Assembly (NCBI GenBank): GCA_027924585.1 | Contig: BSBM01000994.1 | Span: 8,749,001 to 8,813,000, forward strand | Length of the DNA: 64,000 nt | Direction of reading: 5' to 3' | DNA from: Larix kaempferi | Lineage: Eukaryota > Streptophyta > Pinopsida > Pinales > Pinaceae | Part shown: positions 34,101 to 45,233 of the stretch, in pieces | Position numbering within the stretch: position 1 is the first letter of the stretch | Layout of the letters: each line of letters begins with the position of its first letter | Translations under genes and position numbers: made by a program | The notes under the pieces: generated by a model | The model's database searches: none | The model's input: only the letters and a program-made list of their open reading frames with translations | Told to the model about the DNA's origin: nothing

Positions 34101-35620
34101 TTTTCTTCACGACCGAATTTCAACAAAGAGGAAATGAGCATGAACATGGACTAATCTGGATTCAAAATGCACCTGTCTATGGAAAGAACTCAAACGAGGA
34201 GATCACTATTTTTGTTGATCGCTATATATCCACTGACTCGTCTTTACTTGATCAAAATCTTATTCAAATTCAAACACATCGTCACACAAAAACATGTAGA
34301 AAACATCGACATTCCACATGTAGATTCAATTTCCCATTGCCTCCTATGGATCATACCATCATTCTAGAACCATTGGAAAATGCTTCAAATGATCTTGTTC
34401 AAAGAGAAAAAAAAGTATTCGCTCTAGTTGAACATAAAGAGTATTCTAAAAACACGTCATTTGCACAATTGCTTCTAGACCTAGGCTTAGCCAAAGATGA
34501 ATACATTTTGCTGTTGTGGTCTTTGCTTCCTCGTTCTACACTAATACTAAAAACAAATGTTGCTGACATTTGGATCAATTCATTTGCAAAAGCGATACCA
34601 GAGTTATGGCAAGCAAATACAGATGCACAATATATCTTAGATGCTTATGCTACAGCAACATATGTAAGTTCTTACATCACCAAGTTTGATAGATCCATGA
34701 CAAATGCATTCAAAAAGATCAAAGAACAATGTCTTGTTGAGAATGATGGAAAGATTGAAACAATACGTAAGCTTCGAAATGCGCTTCTGAACATGCAACA
34801 AATGTCTACTAGACAAGCAGTACATATCATACTCTCGTTACCTCTACATTCATCCTCCAGAAAGACTATTTTCATTAACACTGCTCCGGACGACAAGAAA
34901 ATAGTCGTTTTGAAAAAACCATCGCTTTTGGAAAAAGAACCAGATGACTCTGATGACATTATTTGTCCATCAATTTTAGACAAATACATTGCACGCCCTG
35001 TCGAGCTTGAAAACATTTCGTTGGCAGAATATGCATCTTTCTATTGTTGTATACACTCAATTATAAGAAAAAGAAATAGACCATGTATCATACGATTTAT
35101 TCGCTACAACAAACAAAAAGACCTTGAAAATTTCTCTCAAGAAAAGATCATGCTTTTTATGCCATATAGAGACAATTGCAACTTGCTAAAGAGAAATTTC
35201 AAAACATGGTCTGATGCATATGCCACATTCAAAGAACAAATAGACATTGTAGAACAAAAGCTCATGGCATCAACAACGACAAAGTGGGGTGACCTTGATA
35301 GTGCTGTCGAAACAATTGAATTGCAAGACATAACTATGCCTCCTCTAACAACAAACAAAACAACAACTATGTCTGGATTAGAACAATATGACATTCAACA
35401 TGATCTAATCCACAAAACCATGTCCAGTGCACCAAAACCTGGGATTGCATGCAGCTTAACAGAAAATCCATTTCTTTTGGACATGCATGAATACCATGCA
35501 ATTCGAAGAAACCTAAATACTCAACAACAAACAATTGTGAAAGAAGTTCTTACAAGGAAAAAAACACAATCCCCTCACTCCAATTCGCTTGTTCCTGACA
35601 GGAGGCGCAGGAACAGGTAA
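31199..35620 (+). CDS. Helentron Rep protein: two OTU-like domains, Cys-rich region, HUH nuclease
   Basis: The frame is open for 1473 codons. OTU-like domain 1 spans about residues 46-190 (EPGNCLFDAL with nucleophile-like C49; GHFEPLL with H184). A second OTU-like domain spans about 225-363 (QGNCHDSLFES with C228; HSHFQPLL with H360). CxxC pairs at 508/511 and 550/553 precede a LPTF...PLEERLVSPRIAF region of the type found before Helitron_like_N domains. The Rep domain has EFQQRGNEHEHGLIW (H981-E-H983) and Y1155-x3-Y1159 in TYVSSYITK, the two-Tyr arrangement of Helitrons. Rep nicks and joins DNA in the nucleus. The last ~15 codons are out of frame because a frameshift near 35575 separates the helicase. 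The ATG at 31199 is the first after the TATA box. Confidence 0.9.
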   Translation: MGKDKSKGEYVLRASGLGIEYSNWQQIDEALATSNLFRLGNFYYEPGNCLFDALAVLLHFRYTSIEIRQGIVNHFRVCLDRKDSSALLSMRTELTIDYLLELHNIGNVNEYLNRMSQSASQPDDQSVYGLWGDIFCIKWFSKWLNVPVAVWSLTKGTKYLHFNPGQFEYCYNILFHDHTPASGHFEPLLSYKTMQGKIQVTDMLCQSAYVNQCVYNEVETSLQLQGNCHDSLFESISKLTLFANGQSVRKAIPQTFCNSIGSNDIRAIQCLDTYLDKNTLANTSLVSGWKTYIVHLAEPYTIGHIEGDRFALQWLCELLATNIYIWSNDLQENIAVFHAKNRSSKLICLMQHVIDKMHSHFQPLLQEHYENKMPYLLNCKRNTSAAIAMDNFEKRKQTVAKENIIEKSIDNGSLNEAIYIDAIESKRQKQKTTSTRKNSSCIPGQFAKTKTSIQTCIDGNTQKNLRLLKHNLRRQGMEIRQKQKEAAKAKKAIVTYLKFIQDTPIHACSVCKKLHFKKDICSMNKTVKLTIETLANIEAMACPMLLVQICISCKKAIANGKLPTFTSPTQICRNNILPSVAILTPLEERLVSPRIAFAQIRQLGYKRAQIGLTGSIINVHANLDKVQIALPRILDDNLTVAVMLKRKLEYKNAYLSGNIRPKIIMTALSDLCKTELYKIEGIVINTSWEKVFNETTKQNSNIEQTTEQVYDDENEVDIKPISETLIHGYGETHLVDDLDNKIIEIAPSESFRPLSIFQDRYSEELNFPTLFYGFNRPNEIFDRFSYQQVSQWELQHESMDFETHATNIFFKAIKVMIKQLKNTAWISIHMGELKGKKLLAKDVKSKDNLVKILQSPIGYRTLKAIRTSPDYFENMKKDLFAMIRQLGPPTFFLTFTSAEHLWAPLCNALKQIEEKHLKNVQDNVSEENIDTLIRRHPVLCTRYYRHKIAALKSLMLKNNTLFGKIQDFFFTTEFQQRGNEHEHGLIWIQNAPVYGKNSNEEITIFVDRYISTDSSLLDQNLIQIQTHRHTKTCRKHRHSTCRFNFPLPPMDHTIILEPLENASNDLVQREKKVFALVEHKEYSKNTSFAQLLLDLGLAKDEYILLLWSLLPRSTLILKTNVADIWINSFAKAIPELWQANTDAQYILDAYATATYVSSYITKFDRSMTNAFKKIKEQCLVENDGKIETIRKLRNALLNMQQMSTRQAVHIILSLPLHSSSRKTIFINTAPDDKKIVVLKKPSLLEKEPDDSDDIICPSILDKYIARPVELENISLAEYASFYCCIHSIIRKRNRPCIIRFIRYNKQKDLENFSQEKIMLFMPYRDNCNLLKRNFKTWSDAYATFKEQIDIVEQKLMASTTTKWGDLDSAVETIELQDITMPPLTTNKTTTMSGLEQYDIQHDLIHKTMSSAPKPGIACSLTENPFLLDMHEYHAIRRNLNTQQQTIVKEVLTRKKTQSPHSNSLVPDRRRRNR

Positions 35621-36915
35621 AACTTACACCGCAAAAGCGATCTATCATGGTCTTCTACATTATTATGACAAAGAAATTGGCAGTGACCCTTTAAAAAAAA
35701 AGGTCTTATAGTTGCATTTATTGGAAAAGCAGCATATAATGCAGGTGGCATTACAGTCCATTCTGCCTTCAGACTACCATTAAGTTCAAACATGCTTCCA
35801 CTAAATTCAAACACCCTAGATCTCTTGACAAAATATTGTGAACAACTTCGAGTATTGTTAATTGATTAAGTGTCTTTAATAGGGTCTCGAATGCTATAAA
35901 ACATTGACAAACGACTACGTGAAATCATGCACACGCCAACCAAAGCATTTGGAAACCTTGATGTCATATTCTGTGGTGATTTCTGTCAAGCACAACCAGT
36001 TCATGATTCTTGGATTTTTGAACAACCAAGATTCCAACAACAGACATTTCCTTACACATTTTGGTTTGATGGCATAAAATGCTATGAAATTACGACAGTT
36101 GTACGTCAAACAGATCAAACATTCATATCGATTTTGAATAGAATTAGAACATGCTCTCAAACATTGGATGACATAGATTACTTAAACCAACATTGCTACA
36201 AACAACCACCAGCAGATGCAACATTTCCTTATCTTTTCCATAGTAATAAGGATGATCAAGAACATAACTCAAAAATGTTGTCAGCTATGCAAACAGAAAC
36301 ATTCAAACTTGTAGCACATGATAGCAAAATTGATTTAATTGAAAAAAAAGACCATAGACAAAAGACATTGCAACTTCCCTCTACGATAGTAGTAAAAAAG
36401 GATATGCTTGTTGAACTAATTGGAGGCAACTACTAAACTGAGGATGGATTGGTTAATGGCGCAGAAGGTGTGTTTAAACACTATACACAAACAAACCATG
36501 ATATTGTTTGGATTGAGTTTGCATATCCAAAAGTTGGAGACAAGCAACGTGCAACTATGCAACATCTTTATACACCTGTCGTAAAGTCCAATTGGACACC
36601 AATCAAAAGGATTGTGATACAAACAAGAGTTGAAAATAAAATCAATGTTATGCGAGCACAATTTCCAATTCAGATAGCATGTGCAAGGACAATTCATAGA
36701 GCACAAGGATTGACAATGAACAAATTGGCATTTGACCCAAAAGGAATTAAAAGACATGGCCTTGTTTACACTGCGCTCTCGCGTGTCAGAGATATCGATT
36801 GTCTTTATCTTTTAAACAAGTTGGAACAAGGAAATTTTATAGCTTGTCCAAAAGTCACTACTGAAATAGATAGATTAAAAATAGATGCAAATTTGAGATT
36901 TGAATATGGTCTACA
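35580..36915 (+). pseudogene. Helentron Pif1-type SF1B helicase region, broken
   Basis: This continues the Rep protein after a frameshift. Walker A GGAGTGKT is at 35601-35624. A second frameshift lies in the A-run near 35692, after which IVAFIGKAAYNAGG (motif Ia) and LRVLLID*VSLIGS (motif II) follow; the Walker B Glu is a TAA stop at 35867. Then come DVIFCGDFCQAQPV (motif III), VVRQTD, VNGAEGVFK, CARTIHRAQGLTM (motif V) and VYTALSRVRDI (motif VI). More stops occur at 35897 and 36434. Apart from these breaks all Pif1 motifs are in order. The helicase would unwind DNA 5' to 3' behind the Rep nick, but this copy cannot make it. Confidence 0.92.
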
Positions 36916-36924
36916 TTCAATTCC

Positions 36925-37566
36925 AAATGCCAGACAATTACTCATTTCATCACTGAACACACGCAGCTTGCTTTTGCACTATGACGATGTTGTAAATGAC
37001 CATGAACTTATGCAAGCAGACATTCTATGTTTGCAAGAAACTCACATGCACACACTTACCAAAGAAACAACAATCATAGACAAATACAATTTCTTCTCAG
37101 CATTTTCAATGCATGGAATCCTTACATTGATTAAAAAAACATTCCCATTATCGACTCTAGAAACTATACAAAAAACTCCACTAAAGCAATTTGTGTAGAT
37201 CTAGAATTAGACTGCAGTGTATTGAAAGTAGTGAACATTTACAACAGACCGTGTGGTATGCTTGATGATCTCTTTCATATATTGAGTTGCATTTTGTCAA
37301 CTTGCACACCAACCACTCAAATTGTGGTGGCTGGTGACCTGAACATTGACATGTTGCAAGAAACGCCATCAAAAAGAAAACTGCAATTGTTTATGCAAAT
37401 GAATGGCTTGACACTAAAAACAACAAAGGCAACAACAAACACTGGTTGAATGCTTGACCACTTTTGGACAAATCTGAAACATAGAGTTATTGTTTTCAAT
37501 ATCTCAGATGCTTATTGGACTGATCACTATTCAACATTCCTATCGATCTCTGATAAAAATGCATAG
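36925..37566 (+). pseudogene. Helentron C-terminal EEP (AP-like) endonuclease, broken
   Basis: Directly after the helicase and in the same frame comes LLISSLNTRSLLLHYDDV, then ADILCLQETHM with the catalytic Glu codon at 37037. A frameshift near 37160 moves the frame to LKVVNIYNRP, IVVAGDLNID (D at 37336), a TGA at 37447, then MLDHFWTN and YWTDHYS (D-H at 37522), ending at TAG 37564. These are the E, GDxN and SDH-type motifs of the endonuclease/exonuclease/phosphatase fold. The fusion to Pif1 is the defining Helentron feature. A free-standing LINE endonuclease is unlikely because no RT follows. Confidence 0.88.
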
Positions 37567-38330
37567 TCTACTCAATTTTGCAGTATCTAGTTTCATTGTC
37601 TTCCTATCTATGAACGGATTCATGATAGCATATTTGCACAAAATCAAAAGCAGGTACTATTCTTTCCCCTGCAACCTTCATGCACTTTAAACTATAGCAA
37701 TTTGCTTTTTCCCTATTGATAGTGAGCTAGGTTTAAATCAGCTTTGGGCATTTGCGACATTGATGTAACGCTATCAGTTTAAATTTTGTTGACCTTTCTC
37801 ATATCTTTATAATCTATTTTGCAATGTCAAATTTTGATTTTTTTTTGTTATTGGAAGTTGTTTACGCTTTATTTTGTCCACAATTCAGATCTAAAAAATT
37901 AGCAATTATGCCACAACATATGTAGACACCCTTTAAAAAAAAAATGCACATGCTATCTTCATTTTATGATAGTGCAGACCATATATAGGCTGCATAAAAC
38001 GTTTTAATAAAAAATTCTTATGTTCAAAATAATTTTAGATGAAAATTTGTTCAATATCTGACTGTAAATAGTTTCCAGCACTTGGTTAATTGAAATGCTT
38101 GACACTACATAGACTTTGCGCTATGCATATGTCGAAAATCCAGTCAAAGAATTATAGACAAATGTTTTTTTTTGCTTCTTTGTTTTTATGCTGTCTGTTT
38201 TTCCCCATATTTTCCATCTGTTATAATTTCTTCTGCTCTTTTCACTAATTAACAATCTTGGTTACATGTGATTTTCTTAATGCTTCTCGCATGTGCAGTT
38301 TTGCAAACTCAAATCTAAAACTGCAAAATA
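37567..38330. other. Intergenic gap inside the Helentron-like element
   Basis: This is AT-rich DNA between the endonuclease stop and the first RPA exon. I see no coding region. It should contain the Rep-gene 3' end and the RPA promoter, but neither a clear polyadenylation cluster nor a TATA box stands out. Confidence 0.5.
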
Positions 38331-41008
38331 ATGCAAGATAGTTCTTTGCTTATGCACAATACAACAAAAACAACATCGGCACCAAATAGCCCGGCAATGG
38401 AAACACCATCAACTGCCGAAAGTCCAAAGAGGTATGCAATTATTTCGGTTCTAGTTGCTTTTTACATCATTTATAACACATGAAACTTCTTCATCTTCTT
38501 TTATGATTTTCTAGCACAGAAAACAACAGAATATATCAATTGCATTGACAACTATTTTTCCATTCTGAAACTTGTTCCAAGTTTCAACTTTTCTACTATT
38601 GATTGCTAATAATTTTTTGGCTGGGATTCTTCTCTAACTATAACAATAGCAGGTTCAAAGAAACACCTTTAGAAGCAGCTACTATTATAGAACTATGCAC
38701 AATAACACCGAAAATTGTTTTTGAAGGAGACATCTTGGCTGTATATGGGCCCGCACAAAGCAAAATTCAAACTTCTCCTGTGAAGGCACAAATACTGCAT
38801 GCAGACTTTGTTGATAGAGATGGACTGATGACAATCACTGCTAGAATAAATGACAACTTGATCAAACGTTTTGGTAGCTATTTCTCAACCAACAAAAGTC
38901 TAAGAATCACTCGATTTGGCCTCAAGAAAAAAGGCCAATATGACAGAGGCGATGCCAAGTATTCAATAGTCATATTCCCACATACAATAATTCAGACAAT
39001 TGATCGAGTTTGCAAAATGAGAAAGCTAGCTCCAGATATGACAATTTCTGATTTGTTATCATCGAACAACTCCTACTCTGTTGGCTCTGTCGCAGCAATC
39101 GTTGTTGCATGTGAATACAACAACAAGCAATTCGACTTGTATATCAAAGACGGTGGAACGGCAAACGACCATGCAACAGTAAATATGCCATTTGCATAGC
39201 TAATGTTCTTTTGAATCTACTGTTTTTAAAAGCTAGATAAAATTCGCACTCTTTTATATAGACAAGAAAATAGGGAAAAAACAAACACAGATAGCTTTAA
39301 CAATTTATAATTGCAACCTATGCTCATTCACTGCTGTCTTCTGCTATTGCAGTTACAAGTTAGTGAAGGGTTCAAAGAATTGCTCTTGCAAATTCAAGAA
39401 CAACTTGCATCCGATAATTGTCCATTCTATCTATTTAAAAACGTTGTCCGAAATGACAGTAAAGGAAGCCATATGCTCCGGACCTGTGCAGCTACCTTTA
39501 TCGACCCTCTTAATGATGATTATGCAATTCAAAATTTGCTGCCAATCATTGATTCAAAGACACAGGTACGTTGTAAAATTGCTCCTTTCTCATTTCATGG
39601 ACAAAGGAAAACAAAAACACAATCTACTTTGGTGCAAAATAGTTCCATTGCTTAACACCTTCTTCTGTTTTCTCGTTTCTTGTTCATTGTCTAATATCAT
39701 TGAATTTGTTAACTATAATAGCCCTGAGTTAAAAACTTGTCTAAATTCTTGTGGTTTCTTGGAAGTATTATCATCAAAACTGATATAGATTTTGCTAACA
39801 AACTGATATAGGATTTCCTTTTGACTGTATGCCTAGCCACAAATTTATTTTGATTTCATTCTCCAGTCTTACAACACATTTGCTATGCAAATTTTGAAAC
39901 CCCAACCAACCTTTCCATCCTATAGAAAACAAGCAATATCTACTTTAGGTTCCATAAGTTAAATCTATATAAACTTATTTAAATAACTATTATTTAACTA
40001 CCAAAAATGCATCCAATTAACCCAAGTTATTTACATCATCTAAAACTATAAATTCCAAATAATATGACAGTAGCATGATTAGATTTTTGTCATCGGAAGA
40101 TAGATCCATGACGCTAAGATTCCCACGAGACAGATTTTATATCCGTTTAACTCCTCATAATTGCATTTGCAGTAGCGTTGGAGAGTTGGATATTTTGCTT
40201 TTTGCAAAAACTGCATTGTGTGTATGTACTCTCAATGTCTTGAGGAAAATTATGAGACTACAACATTGCATATCGATTAAATGAAAATTCTCTTTGCCTA
40301 TACAATATTTATTGCAAATTGGGAAAGTGCAATTTACTCTCTTCCCAGGAGTGTTTCAGAACACTGTTTGCATTGCAACAAATTTTAAATTCAAGCGTAT
40401 AACTCTGTTGACAACATTTTTATCCATCGGTTTGTAGAAATTGTTTTTTTCAATGTCTCTTTGCTTTCACCCTTTTGGCTAACAATAGTTAGCCAATGGC
40501 TACATTGCCCATTAACATTGTAAATAGTCATAGTGCTTTGAATCTAAATTTAATTGTTGTTTAAATAAAAAGAAATACTGACATAATTCTATGTAAAAAT
40601 ATCCTGACATTATATGTGCATTTTCTATGGTCATTTGTCATGTGACTTTGACAGATACACGGAATAATGAAAGCAAGAAATTCATTTGCACCTCCATATT
40701 GATGCATTTGTGCTCACTGTAAACATCCCCTGATTCAGAGCTGTGTGGTCTGTGCATTTTGCAAAAAAGAAATGCAAATTATATATGAGCATAACCTGGA
40801 ATGCAATTTGGACACAAATGATGGGCTGATAGAATGCACACTACACAACCCACAACTAAAAGAATATTGTCCAGAGGTAGCAAATATTTCATTTGAAGAA
40901 TACTCAAAAAACATATCGTCCACAGTTTTCAATCTTCGAAAGTTTGCCCAGCAAGGACTATTTACATTGGCTCTGGATAACATAATCATCAATTTGAAAA
41001 GAAATTGA
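38331..41008 (+). CDS. RPA1-like ssDNA-binding protein gene, four exons
   Basis: My exon model is 38331-38431, 38653-39178, 39353-39565 and 40655-41008, all with GT/AG borders and consistent phase (about 397 codons). Exon 2 gives an OB fold resembling RPA70 (AQILHADFVDRDGLMTITAR, then GSYFSTNKSLRITRFG and DRGDAKYSIVI). Exon 3 continues it (FYLFKNVVRNDSKGSHMLR). Exon 4 carries a zinc-ribbon CAHC-x7-CVVCAFC as in the C-terminal domain of RPA1. One in-frame TGA at 40700-40702 just before the zinc ribbon would truncate the product. RPA genes are common passengers of plant Helitrons and would coat the displaced strand. Exon 1 and the long third intron are the least certain parts. Confidence 0.75.
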
Positions 41009-42959
41009 CTTGCAAGTACACATATCTAATTTTCTGTTCTAAAAAGTTCAAGTTTCTAAAAAGTGAAATTATGTGTATTTAACTATTCAATTTGTTCATG
41101 ACAAACAATTGACTTGTCAAGTTTCATCACTGTTTCTGCACCTAGGTATCTAAGATGTTCCTAAACCACTATGTAAAATTTTAGTAACATCTTTTTAGAT
41201 CTCTAACACGGAATTCCTAATTCCATCTTAGTGATCTAAAAAGATCTTGCCTACAGGTCTATAAAGATCTTAGACACTTAACAATAATAAAAGCTATTTT
41301 TATGCCCATAAAAAGTTAGCCACAAATAATGGAGTATATATTATTGAAATCATGATATATTCTGCTTGCTAAATAAATTCACCATTGTACACATCTAGAA
41401 AGATGTTAGACACTTATCAATAGCAAAAAGCCATCATTTATGAAATTAGCTATTGATATAGCAATGAAAACCACATTTTATGACAATAAAAGTCATGTTG
41501 TAATACTAGTATGTAATATGTCAAACAAATCCATGCCACTGTGTTGTTTTGTCATGTTATCAAATTGAAGTTTATGTCACTGAAAGTTACATTGCAGTAC
41601 TAATGTCTAATATGTCAAACACATTCAGGCTACTGTGTGCTTTTGTCATGTTATCAGATTGAAATTTGCATTGGCTAATCTTTTCAGCAATTTGAATATG
41701 GCGTTGGAATTTGAAATACATTTAAACAATAAATATCATGGCTAATATACCATTGTCACAGTGCTTTGAATTTATCAATTCCTAGATTCTAGATCATTAT
41801 AATTCATTTATGGGTTTTGATGGGATAGCATGTATTCATATAGTCTAATCATATTCATTGACAATTACAATACTGCAAAGAATATTACTGCCCTCTGCAA
41901 ACTATGTTTTGAAAATTGTATTCGATTGCCCTGGCTACAAACACAAACACTTTTCCATTTCTTCAGTTTACATTGATAGTTTGCAGCTTCAGAACATTTG
42001 GTATATGTCTAGTTTAACATATAATCATTTTTCTATTTATGAACTTCTCCTAATTAGTTTTTGCTTAAACAATTTTCACAAACTTTTGCTTCACATTTGA
42101 CTTTGATTATCTGTTGCAAAGTTCGAAAGTCTAATGATAGAATGGCATGCTTTCAATAGTGTTGATTTAAATACAAACATTTGATCAAATACTAGCTTTG
42201 GTAGCTTAATACTCTAATTATTGATAAAAGCTATATTGCTAGATAGTTTCCTGTAATTTATTACAAAACCTAATAGAATAATTTGTTATTCTGCATAGCA
42301 TTTCTCCTCTTGCTAAATTGTCCCTACAGATCTATTGCTTTGAAACTTCATGATTTGAGATAAACTATGGGTGATTCCAATATTATAGTCCACATAGTGT
42401 CTAGTCTTTAGAAATACTTGCAATCTTGTTACTTTTGCCAATTATTCTGACTACAGTTTAAATGCTATTGGCAGGTGCAGCAATAATTAAAAACTGACAC
42501 AATCACACTGGGAGTACAATCAATGCAAGAGTCAATGTGACATAGCTTTTTAGCAAAAAAAAAAAAAGCTGCAAAGATCCATTTCCTAATGCAAAAGCAC
42601 AACTACAGTCTGGTGCACTTATTGTTTTTTTTTTTTGTCTTCTGGTTTATTGACACAACTCAGTGTGTTGGGCATATTCCTTTCTGGTCCTCTGCTTTAT
42701 TATTAACAGACCTATCGAAGAGCTGTTTTTGTTGCTCATGTAATGGCTTTAGACAATATAAAAAATACACTAGCACTTTTGCTCCTTAACATTTCCATAG
42801 TTTTTTGCTCATTTGCTAGGTAGACATGACCAGCAATATGTTCATTATACTTGTCACAGATTTAGATATATAATATAATATTTCCTACAGCGCAATATGT
42901 TCCTTTCTTTTGCAAATTAAATATGTTTCTCCATATCATGATCTGTTCATTATTTGTAT
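41009..42959. other. Unrecognised AT-rich stretch downstream of the RPA gene
   Basis: No gene is supported. A roughly 94 bp imperfect tandem repeat lies at 41500-41690 (TAATACTAGTATGTAATATG and AGTACTAATGTCTAATATG). The element's 3' end, expected to carry a hairpin, should lie here or a little beyond, but I could not place it. Confidence 0.45.
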
Positions 42960-43165
42960 CTAGCATTATAAATTTTCCCTGCACTCTATAGTTCCTAGTT
43001 ATTTGTATATAGTCTAGAAAAAAAATTAATTGTATACATTTTTGAAACGATGCTAGTTTGTTAAGTTTTTATTGGATGTCAGCTGTAACATCAACCTCAA
43101 TAACCCCTTCCCTGTTTCGGCGGCCAAAGCTGTGTCATAGATTATTAATGCCTATTTAAAATTTA
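42960..43165 (+). repeat. Fragment of the U-type repeat, forward
   Basis: ATTATTTG...TAAATTTTCCCTGCAC and then TTTGTTAAG...ATTGGATG...CCCTGTTTCGGCGGC match the first ~250 bp of U1 and U3 after the palindrome. It lies about 2 kb downstream of the RPA gene. Confidence 0.65.
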
Positions 43166-43939
43166 TTTAAAAATGCATTTATCTCTGAGACCAAGCTGGG
43201 ATTTTGTGCCCCAAGGACAGGCAATGAGATGACATCAACATTCAGCCATGTAACGCAGGGTTCTGGCAAACAGGTTTCATTCATGCAACCAGCGTTCTAA
43301 CAAACTAGTGCACATCTAATTAAATTCTTTATAGTGTCTTGTCTATTGCATTGAATACCTATTGTAAATTTAATGTAATTATGAGATAGTTAAGTATATG
43401 GCCTCCGGTCATCTTACTCCAGCTCACGATGCATTGAATGCAATTTAAAACCAGCTTATTCTGCAGATCCCACACATCATCCAGATTGGTTTGCTTCCAC
43501 CACTTGCTAACCAGACTCCATCCTACGTTGATTCTGCTTAACAAATCTCATGGCTCTATATTGCTTAACTGCAATCTAATTTTATTTAAGTGGAATCTAA
43601 TGTTGAGAAATAGGCCGTCATTTATTCCCTCTATTGGCCAAAGCGTATTGTGCATGTTGGATAGCCAATACTACTGAATAGCATTTTGGCATATCCTGGC
43701 TATAAGAAAAGATCATATATGGTCCTCATTCAGTTTATGCACCTAACCTTCTTCCAACAGATTAGTCACAGGTCCCATGGGATCCGCTTATGAATCCCAT
43801 GCAATGCTAATAGAACTATTAACGTGAAGAGCATAAATATTTCACTCGATACCATTGACAGATCCGCAACCTATTTGCATACTCCAATAAGTGTGTATAA
43901 CCCTAGTCCATTCCTCCACGACTAGGTAGTGCAGCATTA
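43166..43939. other. Unrecognised stretch
   Basis: No gene is supported. The short open frames on both strands near 43360-43680 have no motif. Confidence 0.4.
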
Positions 43940-45233
43940 GAGTTTTTAAAGCATCAAAACCCAACGGGATATAACATCAACAACGAACATTTTGACATTA
44001 TAGCACAACAGCTTAGGAGATACTGAATACATTAATATCACATTTATTATTCCTTCCTACGATGAAGTCCAGCTAGCAGAATTTCCAACTTATTTGATAG
44101 CACAGCTCGGCAGTGCGAAGACACTCACCATTTTTCATCACAGGTTGCAAGTCACATTAGTCACCACCTTGATATTCCACTTAGGGAAACCAGTAGCAGA
44201 GTTAATACTATGACGGGACACCATTGCCCGCCAGCATTGAAACATAAACAATGTACTTTTAGTGGGGCTTGTTAGCAAAAGGCACTCCACGGAGTTCAAA
44301 TCTGACTGGCGTGAAACAAAATCCATAAACTCCATTTCTGTGAAGACTGAATAGTGCAACAAATTCTAATCCCTGCATTCGATTCTAGTAGCAACCCAGT
44401 AGCCTGTCTTCGGTTGTAGCATATCAATTCATTAATTATATTTCTGCCATTAAAAAGGAGCAATAATCTCGATCACTAGTAAGCACATTTCCATGTTCTT
44501 TTATTAATTTGCTTTGTCTCGCACCAGGGACTGCATCAACCAATGCATAACAGCCCTTGTTATTGTTTCTAGTCAATTGAAGTTGTTTTATCGTAACCAT
44601 AACTATAGTAGTGTTTCACATGTTATAATAATAGAAACATTTCCCTAAGGCAACCTATGTCTGAATTTTAAACAATACCATACAGCTACACCCTTCAGGA
44701 ATTGAATCACTGACAGTAGAGTCAAGAACCGGCCAAATGGCCAATACCCTGATTCTTTTGTCAACATCTTAAACCAAAATTTAAAGCTTTTAGTGCCATT
44801 TAGATACATTTAAACGTCCACTACAGTTTCGGCTCATCCCCTTCCAGAAACGACGGATTCATAGAAGAAAACAAGAGAGCTTGACATCAATTGCTGATTT
44901 CTAAGTTATCCACGTCAAGAAACTCGCTTGTCATTCAAATTTCATGTAAAACAAGGAACCATCCTAGTAGAACCAGATTTACTGTTAAAACTACAATATT
45001 TAAACCGTTATTCATATTATTCATTTTTCATCACAACTGCCAGAGGTCGCACTTCACAGGTAGTATCGCAAAATGTTGCAAATACAGAAACAAGAATAGC
45101 ACACAGATAGGACAACGCAGATTGAGAATCACGTTCTCTTGACATGCCATGCTGGCTACCAACAAAAAACAACTAAAACTATTTCCCAGCACCTTTGACG
45201 AAAGTCTCGGCTAAATCAGATTCCCTATTTGGC
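43940..45233 (-). repeat. U-type repeat unit, inverted
   Basis: The reverse complement matches the 3' two-thirds of U1, U2 and U4: the block with CCCGCCAGCATTGAA (44228), the terminal block with CTTTTAGTGCCATTTAGATAC (44786), and the AATATTTAAACCGTTATTCAT block (44995). It also preserves the stop of small frame (b) near 45180. About 300 bp near 44240-44560 has no counterpart and may be an insertion. The orientation is opposite to all units at 15.5-22.3 kb. Confidence 0.75.

Larger units (their letters stand above)
31115..41008 (+). mobile_element. Helentron-type rolling-circle transposon (ends not found)
   Basis: The element is defined by its gene content on one strand: an OTU-OTU-Rep-Pif1-EEP protein (31199-37566) and an RPA1-like gene (38331-41008). 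Plant Helitrons typically pair a Rep/helicase with RPA. A C-terminal EEP endonuclease is the mark of Helentrons, and OTU domains are known in Helitron/Helentron proteins of animals. The span given is the coding span; the true termini must lie outside it and were not recognised. No LTR, target duplication or terminal inverted repeat is seen, as expected for rolling-circle elements. U-type repeats with a hairpin start flank it on both sides and could be related non-autonomous elements. Confidence 0.85.

Noticed and set aside
40075-40284. Open frame in the third RPA intron as an extra exon
   Set aside because: No OB-fold or zinc pattern, and exon 3 already joins exon 4 in frame without it.
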